The notes: a model not told the origin generated them from the sequence alone. A stretch of 64,000 nt of DNA from an uncultured Verrucomicrobiae bacterium (GCA_951813855.1 OX638380.1:1008876-1072875); one strand, 5' to 3'; positions 25,971-35,585 are shown, counted from the stretch's first letter. A program made the numbers and translations.

Positions 25971-28640
25971 CCTCGCAAATTCAACAGCCCCGGCCGGCGA
26001 CCGGGATTAAGAAGACGGGGGGCAAGAAAACCGGAAACTTGCCGAGCGAGCCGACGGCGCCGCCGTCCCGCCGGGACCAAGCCGAACCGATCGGCCGGGG
26101 CGACGACGCCCCGGCGCGCTTCCGGTCGGGCCGGCGAGCTGCGACGAGCGAAATCGCCGACGGACGTACCGCCACTCCGCCGAAAGGCCGATCCCGAAAT
26201 CCGGACGGCGAATTCGAAACCCGCCGGTGGCCGGCAAATCAGATCCCAACGATCGTTCCAGACGACGCCCGGCGCCTCGGGAAGCGAAAATCGAAACCCG
26301 GAAACGCCGAACCGGAAATGATCGGACAAGGAAATCGTTCGAGTCGAATCTACCGTTTTCTCCGAGCCGAGGTAACCGTCGCGGAGCCGGGAAACGAGAC
26401 GAACGGGGAACGAACCGCAGCGCCGCAAGTTTCTTTCGGTCCGGGGCGCCCGGTTCCAGCCGGCGGTTCGAAGCCTCTCCATTGCGAGTGTCCGATCGGC
26501 GGCGAACGATTCGTCGAACCGAACCGGAGTTGCGAACCACTGCTGACGTTCGTGGCCCCGCCAAGATTTCGCCCCCCGTTCGAACGTTCCAGCCCCTCGT
26601 ACGATCAGTGCCTTCTCTCGAAAGTTCCGGACGGCGTCCCAGTGCGGAACGCAATCGACGAAACCCTGAAATCCTGAGCGAGGGGAACGATCCGTCAGCC
26701 GATTTTCCGGCGGCGCGGCAAGCGAAAGAACGAAATTAAAAACGAGGTCCGAAACGAAAATTACTTCGATTACCGGCCACCGAAAATCATCCGATGCAAG
26801 GCCCTTTATTGCCTGTGACATATGCTCCGTATGTCACAGAAACAGGGGGATGTCCATTCTTTTTTTTAAATTTTAATGAGGTTTTTTTCCCGCTGAAAAC
26901 AAGAGGAATTCGCGATTCGGCCGCCTTCCGGGTTAACGCGCTTTCGAACGAAGCGTTTCGCTCAAGCGCCGCCGCCAGCTCGGGTCCGCCAAGCAGAACC
27001 GCCGCTGCTTCGGGCCGGAAATCAGAAAGGCGACGTTTTTTTGCCGGGACCATCAATCCGGAAAACCGCGCACCCAAGGACTTCGGCGCAGAACTCTCGG
27101 CGCTGCCGGCGCGAAACGCAACGCCAAATTCCGGCCGCTTCGAATCACGGTTCCCCTCCCCCGCTCGGCCGACGGGCCGCATGAATTTGCTGCAACCGAT
27201 TTCCCGTCTCGATCGGGTTTCGCCCACATAGAATATTGATCGGCGTGATCCGGCCCGGTCTCCGGGTGCCGCCGGAACCCGGGCCGCGGTCTGCGATCTG
27301 CCGCCACCGGCCATCGTCCGGATTTCGGACCCTCGCCCGGTCTTGAGTTTCCCGCCGCTTTCGAACTCGAGCTTCGGTTTCCTCCTTCGCCCCAACGCAC
27401 GAGGTGGCCCGGAAAAATCGAACGGCCATCGGTTCCCCTCACCGTCCGCCGGAGGCCGGTATTATTTCTTCTCTTCCGCTCGCCGCTTGAGACCCTCTCG
27501 CTCCGGCGCTGCCGTCCGCCAGCGACGTACTTCCCGTCCCGGCTATCGCCACCGATGCCCAAGCTACCCGAGGCAACGCTACCCATGCCGCAGCGCCGGG
27601 ATCGGCAGTTTTTTCCGAACGCCGCACGATCGTTTTTCTCGTCCGCCGGCACTTGGAAAGCGGATGGTAGCTTCAGTGGTTCGAAAGCAGCTCTCGACCC
27701 CATGATCAACTTAGGATGACGACGTTCCATCTCAGGAAAACCGGCGTTCTTTTCAAAGTTGGACCGGAAACCGTTTTGAGACCTGAGGGGTGATCGTCGG
27801 GCCCTCAGAATACTCCGGTTGCCCCGTCGCTTTAAAAAGTCAGATCGCTACCGCCCTTCCCCATCGACGGCTCTCGAACCGGGCGACTGACTCCGGGAAG
27901 GAAATTTCCTCTCTGGTTAGCGGCGGTTCTTCGCGCCCCGCGAGAAGGTCAATCGCAAACGGCACCCCCTGCCCTCCGTATCGGATATTGAAACCGGGTT
28001 AGTTCCCAGAGCGCTCCGCCCTTCGCGCTGACCGCTCTCCCAGCCCCTTAAAAGTACCGTAGGTCCGATCGGCGAATTCTCCCCCAATCTTTTTCGCCGC
28101 CATCGAATTCGAAGGCCCCGCTTTTCGCCCCACCAGTTTCGCCGGATATCGCCCGAGTACCGGCTGAAACTCCGGCTCGGATTCTCTTTTGATGAATTCA
28201 GTATGCAATTCTCGACTTTTCCCTAGGGGGCCGGTACTTCTCGCGCTCGACCTATCGGCGCCGGAAAACGTTATGGTGATTCGAACCGGCCTTGATTCCG
28301 TTTTTTTTGACTTCCCGTTTCGGCACGTCGCATCAGTGGCGAATGAAATGGTCGAATACCCAGCATCGCTTGACTCCCGAATCGAATTGGGCCGGTCCGC
28401 CATCATTCCAGAAAGACAAAGCCGCCGCAAAAAGCACCCGGAAAAACGTTCCACACAGAACTCTCGCTGTGCCAGCTCGCCGTCAGGCACCCAATCTTCA
28501 AGGCTTCCGAAAAGAAATCTGTCGAACTACGTTGGCCGAAATGCGCCACCTTCCGTTCTTGCCCATCCAAGCACGTGCCGGAACGACCGACGCGCCAGCC
28601 CCAGATCGGTCACGGCGTCAACTGCCGCAAGGTATTCTCG
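25971..28640. other. 2.7-kb GC-rich region without recognisable genes
   Basis: Long open frames occur in several registers at once on both strands, which is expected from the high GC content, but none shows family resemblance, a consistent G/C bias at third codon positions, or a convincing start. The longest (minus strand, 25967-26821) overlaps the trbB start by ATGA yet has a mixed third-position composition unlike trbB. The region may hold the promoter and regulatory sites of the trb operon, including the inverted repeat described separately, and possibly oriT. Otherwise it looks like decayed sequence. Confidence 0.45.
26813..26839. promoter_or_regulatory. Perfect 10-bp inverted repeat, possible operator
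   Basis: CTGTGACATA (26813-26822) is repeated in inverse as TATGTCACAG (26830-26839) with a 7-base spacer TGCTCCG. An AT-rich tract (26860-26885) lies just beyond. The site is about 840 bases upstream of trbB. The size and spacing fit a dimeric repressor site, but no regulator gene or promoter could be assigned, and a hairpin role is also possible. Confidence 0.45.
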
Positions 28641-28741
28641 CAGGATTTTATCACGCTAATCACTGTAGGCCAAGGTAACCGGATTTAGGCCTTGTTTCGC
28701 TTTTTCTCTCACCCTGAAGACGAAATCTTATCGCCTTCGAA
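28641..28741 (+). mobile_element. Left terminus of the ISAs1-type element
   Basis: The element appears to start at 28641 with CAGGATTTTATCACGCTAA, which differs by one base from one terminal inverted repeat of the 132-bp MITE at 44.8 kb. Similarity between the two sequences continues for about 75 bases. The transposase frame opens 100 bases further in. No matching right end is found downstream, so the element has lost its 3' half. Confidence 0.65.
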
Positions 28742-29989
28742 GTGGAAACCATCGGACTGGCTTTTTCATTCTTTTGCCATTATGAGTTCCTCGGGGACGC
28801 CACAATCAACCTCCGACAGGTAACCGTTCGATTGGTTCACCGCAGTGAGCGAAGACGCTGGGATTCCCTGATGGATCAAAACCATAGCTTGGGATTCAAA
28901 AATTTTGCCGGGCGAGGCCTGCGTTATGTCGCCGAATACCAAGACCGGTGGTTGGCTTTAGCCGGATAGCAAAGCGGAGTGTTCCAGTGCCGGCCCCGAG
29001 ATCGGTGGCTCAGGTGGAAACAGCGAGAGCGATTTCGCCGGCTGCATTTGATTGCCAAACATACCCGATTCCTGTTGCTGACCGAGAAGGGCAAAACTCC
29101 GAACCTGGGGAGCTGCGTCATGGCTAAAATGCTGCGCCGCCTGAGCGCCGATTGGCAACGGACCTGGGGGCATCCGCTGGAATTGGACAAGACTTTCGTC
29201 GATCCCCGGCACTTCCAAGGCACAATCTATCGCGCGGTGAATTGGCGGTCGGCAGGGCGATCGAAAGGCTACGCTCGCAGCAACGGACACTGTACCGAAC
29301 CACCCCAGAAACCGAAGCAAGGGTACGTTTATCCCTGGCATTCTCAAGCCGGTTCCCAAATAAGGAATCGCCAGGACGATCCGTCTTGGGGCCCTCAGGT
29401 GCAACGGGTAACAACGACCCCGAAGCCATTGAAATCGTTGGGGCAGCTGTTGGCGGCAATGGCTGATTTTCGCCGGGCCCAAGGATGCAAACATCGACCG
29501 GATGTCGTCCTCGCCATTTGCATCTTGGCTCGATTAGCCGGCCAAGTCGGCCCTTTGGCAATTTCGCGTAATGCCCAGAAAATGACGCAAAACCAATGGC
29601 GGATTCTCGGCGCGTGGCGCCAGGCCAAAGGCCGTTACGCGGCACCGTCACTCGCGACAATTCACCGGATCATGACCGAGACGGATCCGGAAGCTTTGCA
29701 AACGATAACTCACCGCTGGGTTACGGCCCAATTGACTCGACAACCGTTGGCAGCCTTGGCCGCTGACGGCAAGCGCATCAACGGAGCTAATCGCAACAGC
29801 GAAGAACATTTCGAGACCGTCATCCTCGTGCGCCATCAAGATGCGGTGCCCTCGCCATTCGCAGCTGCCGAGAACAAGGCGGCGATGGCGGTTCTATTGA
29901 AGGATGTCGCTATCAGGGGCTCGCAACCACCGATACCGACATTCTCTGATGATTTCGATCTAATTCGTTGTAACCTTCTGTTTTTATGA
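28742..29989 (+). pseudogene. ISAs1-family transposase with DruA-like (DUF4338) N-terminus; nonsense mutation and 3' truncation
   Basis: The N-terminal part (INLRQVTVRLVHRSERRRWD, LGFKNFAGRGLRYVAEYQDR, then DRWLRWKQRERFRRLHLIA and TFVDPRHFQGTIYRAVNW) matches the DUF4338/DruA-like domain found on some ISAs1 transposases. It is followed by an ISAs1 region with CKHRPDVVLAICILARLAGQ and PLAALAADGKRINGAN. A single TAG at 28967-28969 interrupts the frame where a Trp (TGG) is expected after LALAG; downstream sequence stays in the same frame. Homology stops near 29925 and the frame ends in unrelated sequence, so the C-terminal catalytic region is missing. The copy is inactive. Confidence 0.78.
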
Positions 29990-30026
29990 AGGGATTTGCA
30001 GTCTGCACATAGTTTGCTACGGGTGG

Positions 30027-30676
30027 TCAAGTGTTGCGTTTTGGCCAGATGAAACGACATTCCTCGCGCAGTCGGACGATGTTCACGCTTCCCCAGCACC
30101 GCGCTGTCAATTGCGCTCCACTGGGCGGAAACGCCTCGTGGATCACCTTGATACCCCGCGTCTCCAAAAACTCGGCCACCGGCACGAAGTCCCGGTCGGA
30201 CGAGACCAGCACGGCAATGTCGTAGTTGTCCGCCCAGGCGAGGCTGATCATGTCGGTGGCCATGCGAACATCGACACCCTTCTCCTCAGTCCCCTTCATG
30301 TCGCCGCCACAGGCGGGGCATTGGGCGACCGCGCTGTGGCAGGAGGGCACATGGGCAGCGAACGCTTCCGCTGGCGTGGCACGATCGACACGCTCACGCC
30401 GGGAAACGTGTCCACCACCGTCGTCGCCCAGCGGTGAAGCCGTCGGTCTGCGTCCCGGGCAGGGTCATGGGAGCCGTAGAAGTTTAGCCCCTGATACTCA
30501 CCTGCAGCTGCGGCATCGACGACCGCAGCCGCAACGCGCGCGAGCACCGGCCCGAGCTTCGCCCAGTCCATGCGGAACGCCGCGTCGGCGTCCCGCATGG
30601 AAAGTGTGAAATTCCAGAAGTCGACGAACACACGCACACGATGGCGGGAGGCTTGAACCGGGGCGTCAGCAGGCAT
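30027..30676 (-). pseudogene. NYN-domain (PIN-like) RNase protein with zinc ribbon, frameshifted
   Basis: A LabA/DUF88-type NYN domain protein of about 215 residues. The N-terminal frame holds VRVFVDFWNFTLSMRDADAA (conserved Asp and Asn of the NYN active site) and GLNFYGSHDPARDADRRLH. The second frame holds a two-CxxC zinc ribbon (CPSCHSAVAQCPACGG), KGVDVRMATDMISLAWADNY and DIAVLVSSDRDFVPVAEFLE, the third acidic motif. Adding one base to the GGG run at 30345-30347 fuses them without a gap. The break is again at a homopolymer. NYN proteins cleave RNA. It marks the left side of an island with codon use unlike the trb operon. Confidence 0.75.
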
Positions 30677-30698
30677 ATCGCGTCACACCACAAAAATA

Positions 30699-30721
30699 CA
30701 GGGACGCGCGAGGCGTCCCTG
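30699..30721 (-). terminator. Rho-independent terminator/attenuator just upstream of the NYN gene
   Basis: CAGGGACGC and GCGTCCCTG form a perfect 9-bp stem with a 5-base loop. On the minus strand the stem is followed by TATTTTTG, the layout of an intrinsic terminator. It ends only about 20 bases before the NYN start codon, so it either ends an upstream transcript or acts as a leader attenuator. A second inverted repeat (ATCGGACT ... AGTCCGAT, about 30732-30770) lies just upstream. Confidence 0.6.
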
Positions 30722-31163
30722 GAGTCGTGATAATCGGACTCCGTATCTCCCTTTCTGGGCGGTAGTCCGATGGGTTCTCTTGAACGGCAACGTATGCCCA
30801 CTAGACAGGGATTGCAAGCTGTTTCAGGGTCGCCTCCAGACCGGATATCGTCTCGCGGATCAGGAACCATGGGGGGATCGTCGGCATGGTGCCGAAAGTG
30901 GGGCGATCGCCTCAGACTGACGTCCGGTCAGTCTTTCATTGCCTTAGCCTGATCAATTCATCGTAGGCCGATTTTATCGGTTGATTTCGAGTGCCCAGGG
31001 TTTTCTGTTCAGCACCTTTGGGGTGCCGGGATCTGAGATCTTGGAAATCAGGGTTGGGGGTTGAACGGGCTCGGGTTCTTGGGGCACGGCGCCCCGGCGG
31101 TTAGGGTCCCGAAACGGCGAACCGTCCCGTCAACATGCGGAACAGGGCGGCGTCGGCTCCGTC
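30722..31163. other. Intergenic region before the truncated integrase
   Basis: Holds the inverted repeat noted with the terminator and about 350 bases with no credible gene. The missing 5' part of the integrase gene should lie here; only scattered short matches in other frames are possible. No tRNA or obvious att repeat was found. Confidence 0.35.
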
Positions 31164-31949
31164 GTGCGCGCCGATATCGCCCGCCATTTCCACGAATACG
31201 GACGCAGGAAGCCGGGCGGCGCGAACCGAAGTCACGACATACTACGCAACATGTTCGACTGCGCCATCGCGAGGGGTTATCGGTCCGAAGCTGCGGGGAA
31301 CCCATGCAAGGGCATCGTCCGCGACCGGCGACCGCCGCGCGGTCGTTTGCTCGGCGCGGACGATCTTGCGAGGCTCAGCGCAGTCCTGCGCCAGCGCGAG
31401 GACGAAAGCCCGGTCTTCGTCGCGGCGGTGCGTCTGCTCCCGCTGACCGGGTGCCGGCCGGGCGAGATACGCTGCCTGCGCTGGTGCGAGATCAAGCCCG
31501 ACCGCTTGACCCTGATGGACGCGAAGACGGGATCGAGGCACGTTCTGCTTGGCGAGGCGGCACGGGAACTGCTGATCGGCCTCGCCGAAACGGCGACCGG
31601 GGCATGGGTGTTTCCCGGCAGGAGCGAGGACGAACCGCTGAACAAGCATGACCTCTACGGATTCTGGCTCAAGGCGCGGGATGCGGCCGGGACCGTGGCG
31701 GACGCACGGCTTCACGACCTCCGACATGCGCCCGCCTCGCACGCGGTCATGAACGGCGAGAGCCTGCATGTCGCGGGACGCCTGCTCGGGCATCGCCGGG
31801 CATCCACCACGAACCGTTACGTTTACCTCGTTGATGCTACGCTTAGCCGGGCCACCGAGCGAGTGGCCCTATCGATCCACCGTATGCTACTCGAGAGCAC
31901 GTGCAGGGAAGCGGATCGCGAACCAGGCAGCAGGCATACGAACGCTTAG
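31164..31949 (+). pseudogene. Tyrosine recombinase (phage-type integrase), 5'-truncated
   Basis: A 261-residue remnant that keeps the whole catalytic domain: Arg98 (LTGCRPGEIRCLRW), Lys121 (KTGS), His184-x-x-Arg187 (LHDLRHAPAS), His210 (LLGHRRASTT) and the nucleophile Tyr219 (NRYVYL). The N-terminal arm-binding domain and most of the core-binding domain (normally about 130 or more residues) are missing. It lies directly before the dcm-vsr-EcoRII operon and probably brought that island in. Whether the truncated form retains activity is doubtful. Confidence 0.8.
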
Positions 31950-32046
31950 TTCAACCTCGCCAAGGGCGCGATGCGGCACTTGCAATAGACGATACGAGTT
32001 TGACGACCAACGAAAGTTTTCTGAGTTGCGCGCCGGGTAAAATCGT

Positions 32047-32057
32047 GACAAATTGTC
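32047..32057. promoter_or_regulatory. Operator palindrome for the Dcm-type methyltransferase
   Basis: GACAAATTGTC is a palindrome (5-bp arms, one central base) ending 24 bases before the methyltransferase ATG. From memory, the operator bound by the helix-turn-helix N-terminus of M.SsoII/M.Ecl18kI has the core GGACAAATTGTCC; this site shares the 12-base string GACAAATTGTCC. A TAAAAT at 32038-32043 could be the -10 box, so binding would block transcription. The encoded methyltransferase has the matching N-terminal HTH, which supports autoregulation. Confidence 0.7.
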
Positions 32058-32081
32058 CAAAAGTGACACAGGACATGCCGC

Positions 32082-33341
32082 ATGGACCCGGACGATACTA
32101 ACGAGTTCTCGGAGTTGATGACTCGTGCCGGTTTGGGCATAGATGAGGCTGCCGGGTTGCTGGGCGTCAATTCCAGAACCGTGCGGCGCTACCTCAATGG
32201 CGAGAGGAAGCGTGTCGACCGGCTGAAAATTGACAGGCTGCGCGTGATCGCCAACGCGCGCTGCCGTGCGGACCGGTCGGGCGGATTTCGCTTCATCGAC
32301 CTCTTTGCCGGGATCGGTGGGCTGCGCCTCCCGTTCGAGGAAATCGGCGGGCGTTGTGTGTTCACGTCGGAGTGGAACCGCTTCTGCAAGGAGACCTACA
32401 CCGCGAACTTCCCGGAGTCGGCTGACAGTGATCACGAATTTGCCGGCGACATTTGCCCATACGCAGAGAAGCCCGAGACAGTGCCAGAGCACGACGTCCT
32501 GCTTGCAGGGTTCCCGTGCCAACCGTTTTCGATTGCAGGCGTATCGAAGAAGAATGCGCTCGGTCGTCCGCATGGCTTCCTGTGCGATATGCAGGGGACG
32601 CTTTTCTTCGATCTGGCGAAGATCATCGGCCATCATCGGCCGCAGGCCTTTCTGCTGGAGAACGTGAAGAACCTGGAACGGCACGATGGTGGCCGAACGT
32701 TTGCAACGATCATGCATGCGCTTGAGAATGAACTGGGCTACCATGTCCGCACGCGTGTCGTGGACTCCTCGCCTTGGGTTCCGCAGAAGCGCGAACGGAT
32801 TTTCATGGTCGGCTTTCGAGAGCGGACGGCCTTCGATTTCGACGAACTGGCCATCCCGAGTGGACGAGGACCAACTCTCCGAACGATCCTCGATATGGAG
32901 GTCGAAGCGAAGTACACGCTCACGAGACATCTGTGGAACTACCTTCAGGACTACAAGAAGAAACACCGAAGCGCGGGCAACGGGTTCGGATACTCCGTGT
33001 TCGGCCCGGATGATGTGACGCGCACCCTGTCTGCCCGCTACTACAAGGATGGATCGGAGATACTGGTCAAACTAAAGGGTAAACGTCCGCGTCGCCTGAC
33101 CCCTCGGGAATGTGCGCGATTGATGGGTTTCGAGAAACCGGGCGGGACGGAGTTCAGGATTCCGGTGTCGGACACCCAAGCCTATCGCCAGTTCGGCAAC
33201 GCCGTGGTCGTGCCGGTTGTCCGAGCGGTGGCCCAACTCATGAAGCCGCATATCGCGGACTTGCTCGCACTCGATGGCCGCGAACTATTCTCCGCACGCC
33301 AGAACGAGTTTCTGTTTCCGGAACCGAGCGTAGCCATCTGA
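32082..33341 (+). CDS. dcm: Dcm/EcoRII-type DNA cytosine-5 methyltransferase with N-terminal HTH
   Basis: A 419-residue C5-methyltransferase. Residues 1-60 are a helix-turn-helix (DEAAGLLGVNSRTVRRYLNG). The catalytic domain shows motif I DLFAGIGG (73-80), motif IV GFPCQPFS with Cys146, motif VI ENVKNL (193-198), motif VIII QKRERIF (235-241) and motif X FGNAVVVPVV near the end. Domain layout and neighbours (vsr and an EcoRII-type endonuclease) indicate the CCNGG/CCWGG group, modifying the inner cytosine. The N-terminal HTH probably represses its own gene through the palindrome at 32047. A ribosome site AGGA lies about 8 bases upstream. The frame is intact. Confidence 0.93.
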   Translation: MDPDDTNEFSELMTRAGLGIDEAAGLLGVNSRTVRRYLNGERKRVDRLKIDRLRVIANARCRADRSGGFRFIDLFAGIGGLRLPFEEIGGRCVFTSEWNRFCKETYTANFPESADSDHEFAGDICPYAEKPETVPEHDVLLAGFPCQPFSIAGVSKKNALGRPHGFLCDMQGTLFFDLAKIIGHHRPQAFLLENVKNLERHDGGRTFATIMHALENELGYHVRTRVVDSSPWVPQKRERIFMVGFRERTAFDFDELAIPSGRGPTLRTILDMEVEAKYTLTRHLWNYLQDYKKKHRSAGNGFGYSVFGPDDVTRTLSARYYKDGSEILVKLKGKRPRRLTPRECARLMGFEKPGGTEFRIPVSDTQAYRQFGNAVVVPVVRAVAQLMKPHIADLLALDGRELFSARQNEFLFPEPSVAI

Positions 33342-33344
33342 TCC

Positions 33345-33818
33345 ATGGCTGCCGACACCGTAACGCCGGATGTGCGCCGTCGGATGATGGCGGGGATCAG
33401 AGGCAAGGATACAAAACCGGAGAAGGCAATCCGGTCTGCATTGCATCGCCTTGGGTTCCGGTTTCGCGTTCACCGTAAGGACCTGCCCGGAAAACCTGAT
33501 CTCGTGTTGCCGAAGCACAAAGCGGTGATCTTTGTCCACGGTTGTTTCTGGCACGGCCATGACTGCCACCTGTTCAAGTGGCCGAAGACGCGGAGTGAAT
33601 TCTGGCGACAGAAAATCAGTTCGAACGTTGCTCGCGACCACAAACACATCTTGGCTTTGGCGGACGGTGAATGGCGTGTAGCTACGATCTGGGAATGCGC
33701 ACTCAAGGGGCGGTCACGTCTCCCCATCGAGGCAGTGGCAGACAGCTGTGCAGTGTGGCTGGAGTCTGACGAGTCGGAAATGAGGTTAAGCGGTGATGAG
33801 ACGCGGGCAGCTGCGTGA
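33345..33818 (+). CDS. vsr: Vsr very-short-patch mismatch endonuclease
   Basis: A 157-residue protein matching Vsr throughout: RRRMMAGIRGKDTKPEKAIR, LPGKPDLVLPKHKAVIFVHG with the catalytic Asp52, CFWHGHDCHLFKWPKTRSEF with zinc-ligand His/Cys, and WRVATIWECALKGR. Vsr nicks beside T:G mismatches created when the methylated cytosine of Dcm sites deaminates, so pairing with the Dcm-type enzyme three bases upstream is expected. Its 3' end overlaps the endonuclease gene by 26 bases. Confidence 0.95.
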   Translation: MAADTVTPDVRRRMMAGIRGKDTKPEKAIRSALHRLGFRFRVHRKDLPGKPDLVLPKHKAVIFVHGCFWHGHDCHLFKWPKTRSEFWRQKISSNVARDHKHILALADGEWRVATIWECALKGRSRLPIEAVADSCAVWLESDESEMRLSGDETRAAA

Positions 33819-35019
33819 TTACTTCGCCGGCGTCGGCGTAAAGCGTCTGAGCGCGGTGGATGCTGAGCCCGTAGTGTCCAATCAGCATGAAGTAGGCACC
33901 ACCCGAGAAATGCGCCGTCAATTTCTTGGCGAAGATCAGCATCGGCGGTTTCCGGCCATCTACGTCTGGCTGGGAGAAGATCAAGACGGCTTCACGGCTG
34001 AAGGGTCGGCGACCCACTACAATGCGCGCGAGCAGAAGCCACGCGCGGCGGAATGGCGTCTCTACTATCCTTCCAATCCCGTGACGGAGGCCATGCGGGA
34101 GCGCGATACGCTGTTTCTGGCGATGACCAACGATGGGTTGCTTTACTTCATCGTCGCATCGGACGGTTCAACCAGCAAACGGCAGCTCTCTTGGCTCTTC
34201 GGCCTGAATCCAATGGGGCGTTCGTTCGTGTCACGCGAGGTCACCGACGATGAGCCGGAATTGGACTTTGCCGCACGTTTCATCCTCGATGAGATCGGCA
34301 TCGAATTCGAGGAACCGGAGGCGGACAGGCTCGACGCGATCATCGACCAATTTGGCGTGGCGTTTCCGAAGACGGTGGAGTTTTCGGATCTCGCCCGCCT
34401 TACGCTGCCCGAAGTGCGGGCCGAGGATGACCCTGACTTGGCCCTTGTTACGTGGCTTAGCCACGAAGAAGCGTTGTTCCGGCGTCTTGAACGCAAAATT
34501 GTTGTGACACGCCTTGACGAAGGATTCCACGATGAGAGCGGAGCGACTGATGTGGACGGATTCATTCGGTTCTCGTTGAGTGTCCAGAATCGGAGGAAGT
34601 CGCGTATGGGGCAGTCTCTGGAGCACCACCTAGAAGCGGTGTTCCGTGCTCATGAGATTGCCTATGCTCGCGGGGCCGTGACCGAGAACAACCAACGACC
34701 GGATTTCCTGTTCCCGAGCGAAGAAGCATACCGAGCTGCTCCTGAAGCTGGCTATGCGTACCTGACCATGCTCGGCGCGAAGTCGAGCTGCAAGGATCGT
34801 TGGAGGCAAGTTTTGGCTGAAGCGTCGAAAATTCCAAGGAAGCATCTTCTCACGCTTGAGCCGGGGATTTCTGAACTGCAGACAAGTCAAATGGCGAATT
34901 CAGACCTGCAATTGGTGGTACCGCAGTCGATTCAAAAGACCTATACGAATGACCAGTGCGCATGGCTTTGGAATGTCGGTGAGTTCATTCGAGATGTACG
35001 AGCGCGTGCATGCATGTGA
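33793..35019 (+). CDS. EcoRII-type type IIE restriction endonuclease
   Basis: A 408-residue protein, the same size as EcoRII (about 404). The C-terminal catalytic domain carries RPDFLFPSEEAYRAA (from residue 302, Asp304) and LGAKSSCKDRWRQVL with Lys330 and Lys334, then KHLLTLEPGIS and LQLVVP, the EcoRII-C signature. The N-terminal half would be the effector DNA-binding domain. With the upstream Dcm and Vsr genes it forms a complete, uninterrupted R-M cassette, presumably for CCWGG or CCNGG; specificity is inferred from the family only. Confidence 0.92.
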   Translation: MMRRGQLRDYFAGVGVKRLSAVDAEPVVSNQHEVGTTREMRRQFLGEDQHRRFPAIYVWLGEDQDGFTAEGSATHYNAREQKPRAAEWRLYYPSNPVTEAMRERDTLFLAMTNDGLLYFIVASDGSTSKRQLSWLFGLNPMGRSFVSREVTDDEPELDFAARFILDEIGIEFEEPEADRLDAIIDQFGVAFPKTVEFSDLARLTLPEVRAEDDPDLALVTWLSHEEALFRRLERKIVVTRLDEGFHDESGATDVDGFIRFSLSVQNRRKSRMGQSLEHHLEAVFRAHEIAYARGAVTENNQRPDFLFPSEEAYRAAPEAGYAYLTMLGAKSSCKDRWRQVLAEASKIPRKHLLTLEPGISELQTSQMANSDLQLVVPQSIQKTYTNDQCAWLWNVGEFIRDVRARACM

Positions 35020-35043
35020 TTTGGCTTACGGGATAGACTACCA

Positions 35044-35585
35044 ATGTGGTGTTGGATTGTAGAAAATTCGAAGGCAATCCGCGTTGTAATTCTAATTCTT
35101 GGTCTTATTGGCGGAGGCATTGGGCTTTGCCTTGCTAGATGGCGTTGCTTGACCGCAGACCAGAACCTTTTGCGTAATCGATTCCAAATGGGAATGGAGT
35201 TATTGAGTCTCAATCCGGAACGCTATACTGCCAGGGTCGCGGGAGCGTCCATGCTTTCCGACATCTTGAATGGTAGTTCGATGAGTATGATGAAGAAATT
35301 CTGCGAGCGTTTGAAGCCTATCTGTTTTCGCCAGCTGTGTTTAGCGGAAATCTTGGAGGACATAAGAAGGGTGAAACTGACAACGAAAGCCGGGAGACTT
35401 TCATAGTCTTCATTGCTATACGGCAATATGCGAAGAAACAAGGTTCCTTACCTCTTCTCCCTCTTCCCTCAGGCCTTGTCTTTGCTATTACTCAATACAC
35501 CTTCAAGCCAAGCAAGCCTCCTCCCTCCACCAAAGTTATCCGGTATCAGCGAAATGACAGATTTTTCAGTTGTCTAGAGGTCTAA
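35044..35585 (+). pseudogene. Small membrane-anchored protein of unknown family, frameshifted
   Basis: Begins MWCWIVENSKAIRVVILILG with one N-terminal membrane helix, then a soluble part RNRFQMGMELLSLNPERYTA. Near 35278 the frame degenerates while another frame continues with a protein-like FDEYDEEILRAFEAYLFSPA ending at 35585. Adding one T at 35277-35278 joins them (about 180 residues). It lies 24 bases after the endonuclease gene in the same direction and shares its lower-GC style, so it may belong to the R-M island. No function can be assigned. Confidence 0.5.

Noticed and set aside
25967..26821. Minus-strand 284-residue open frame overlapping the trbB start by ATGA
   Set aside because: Overlapping long frames on both strands, mixed third-codon-position composition unlike trbB and no family resemblance; most likely a chance frame in GC-rich DNA.
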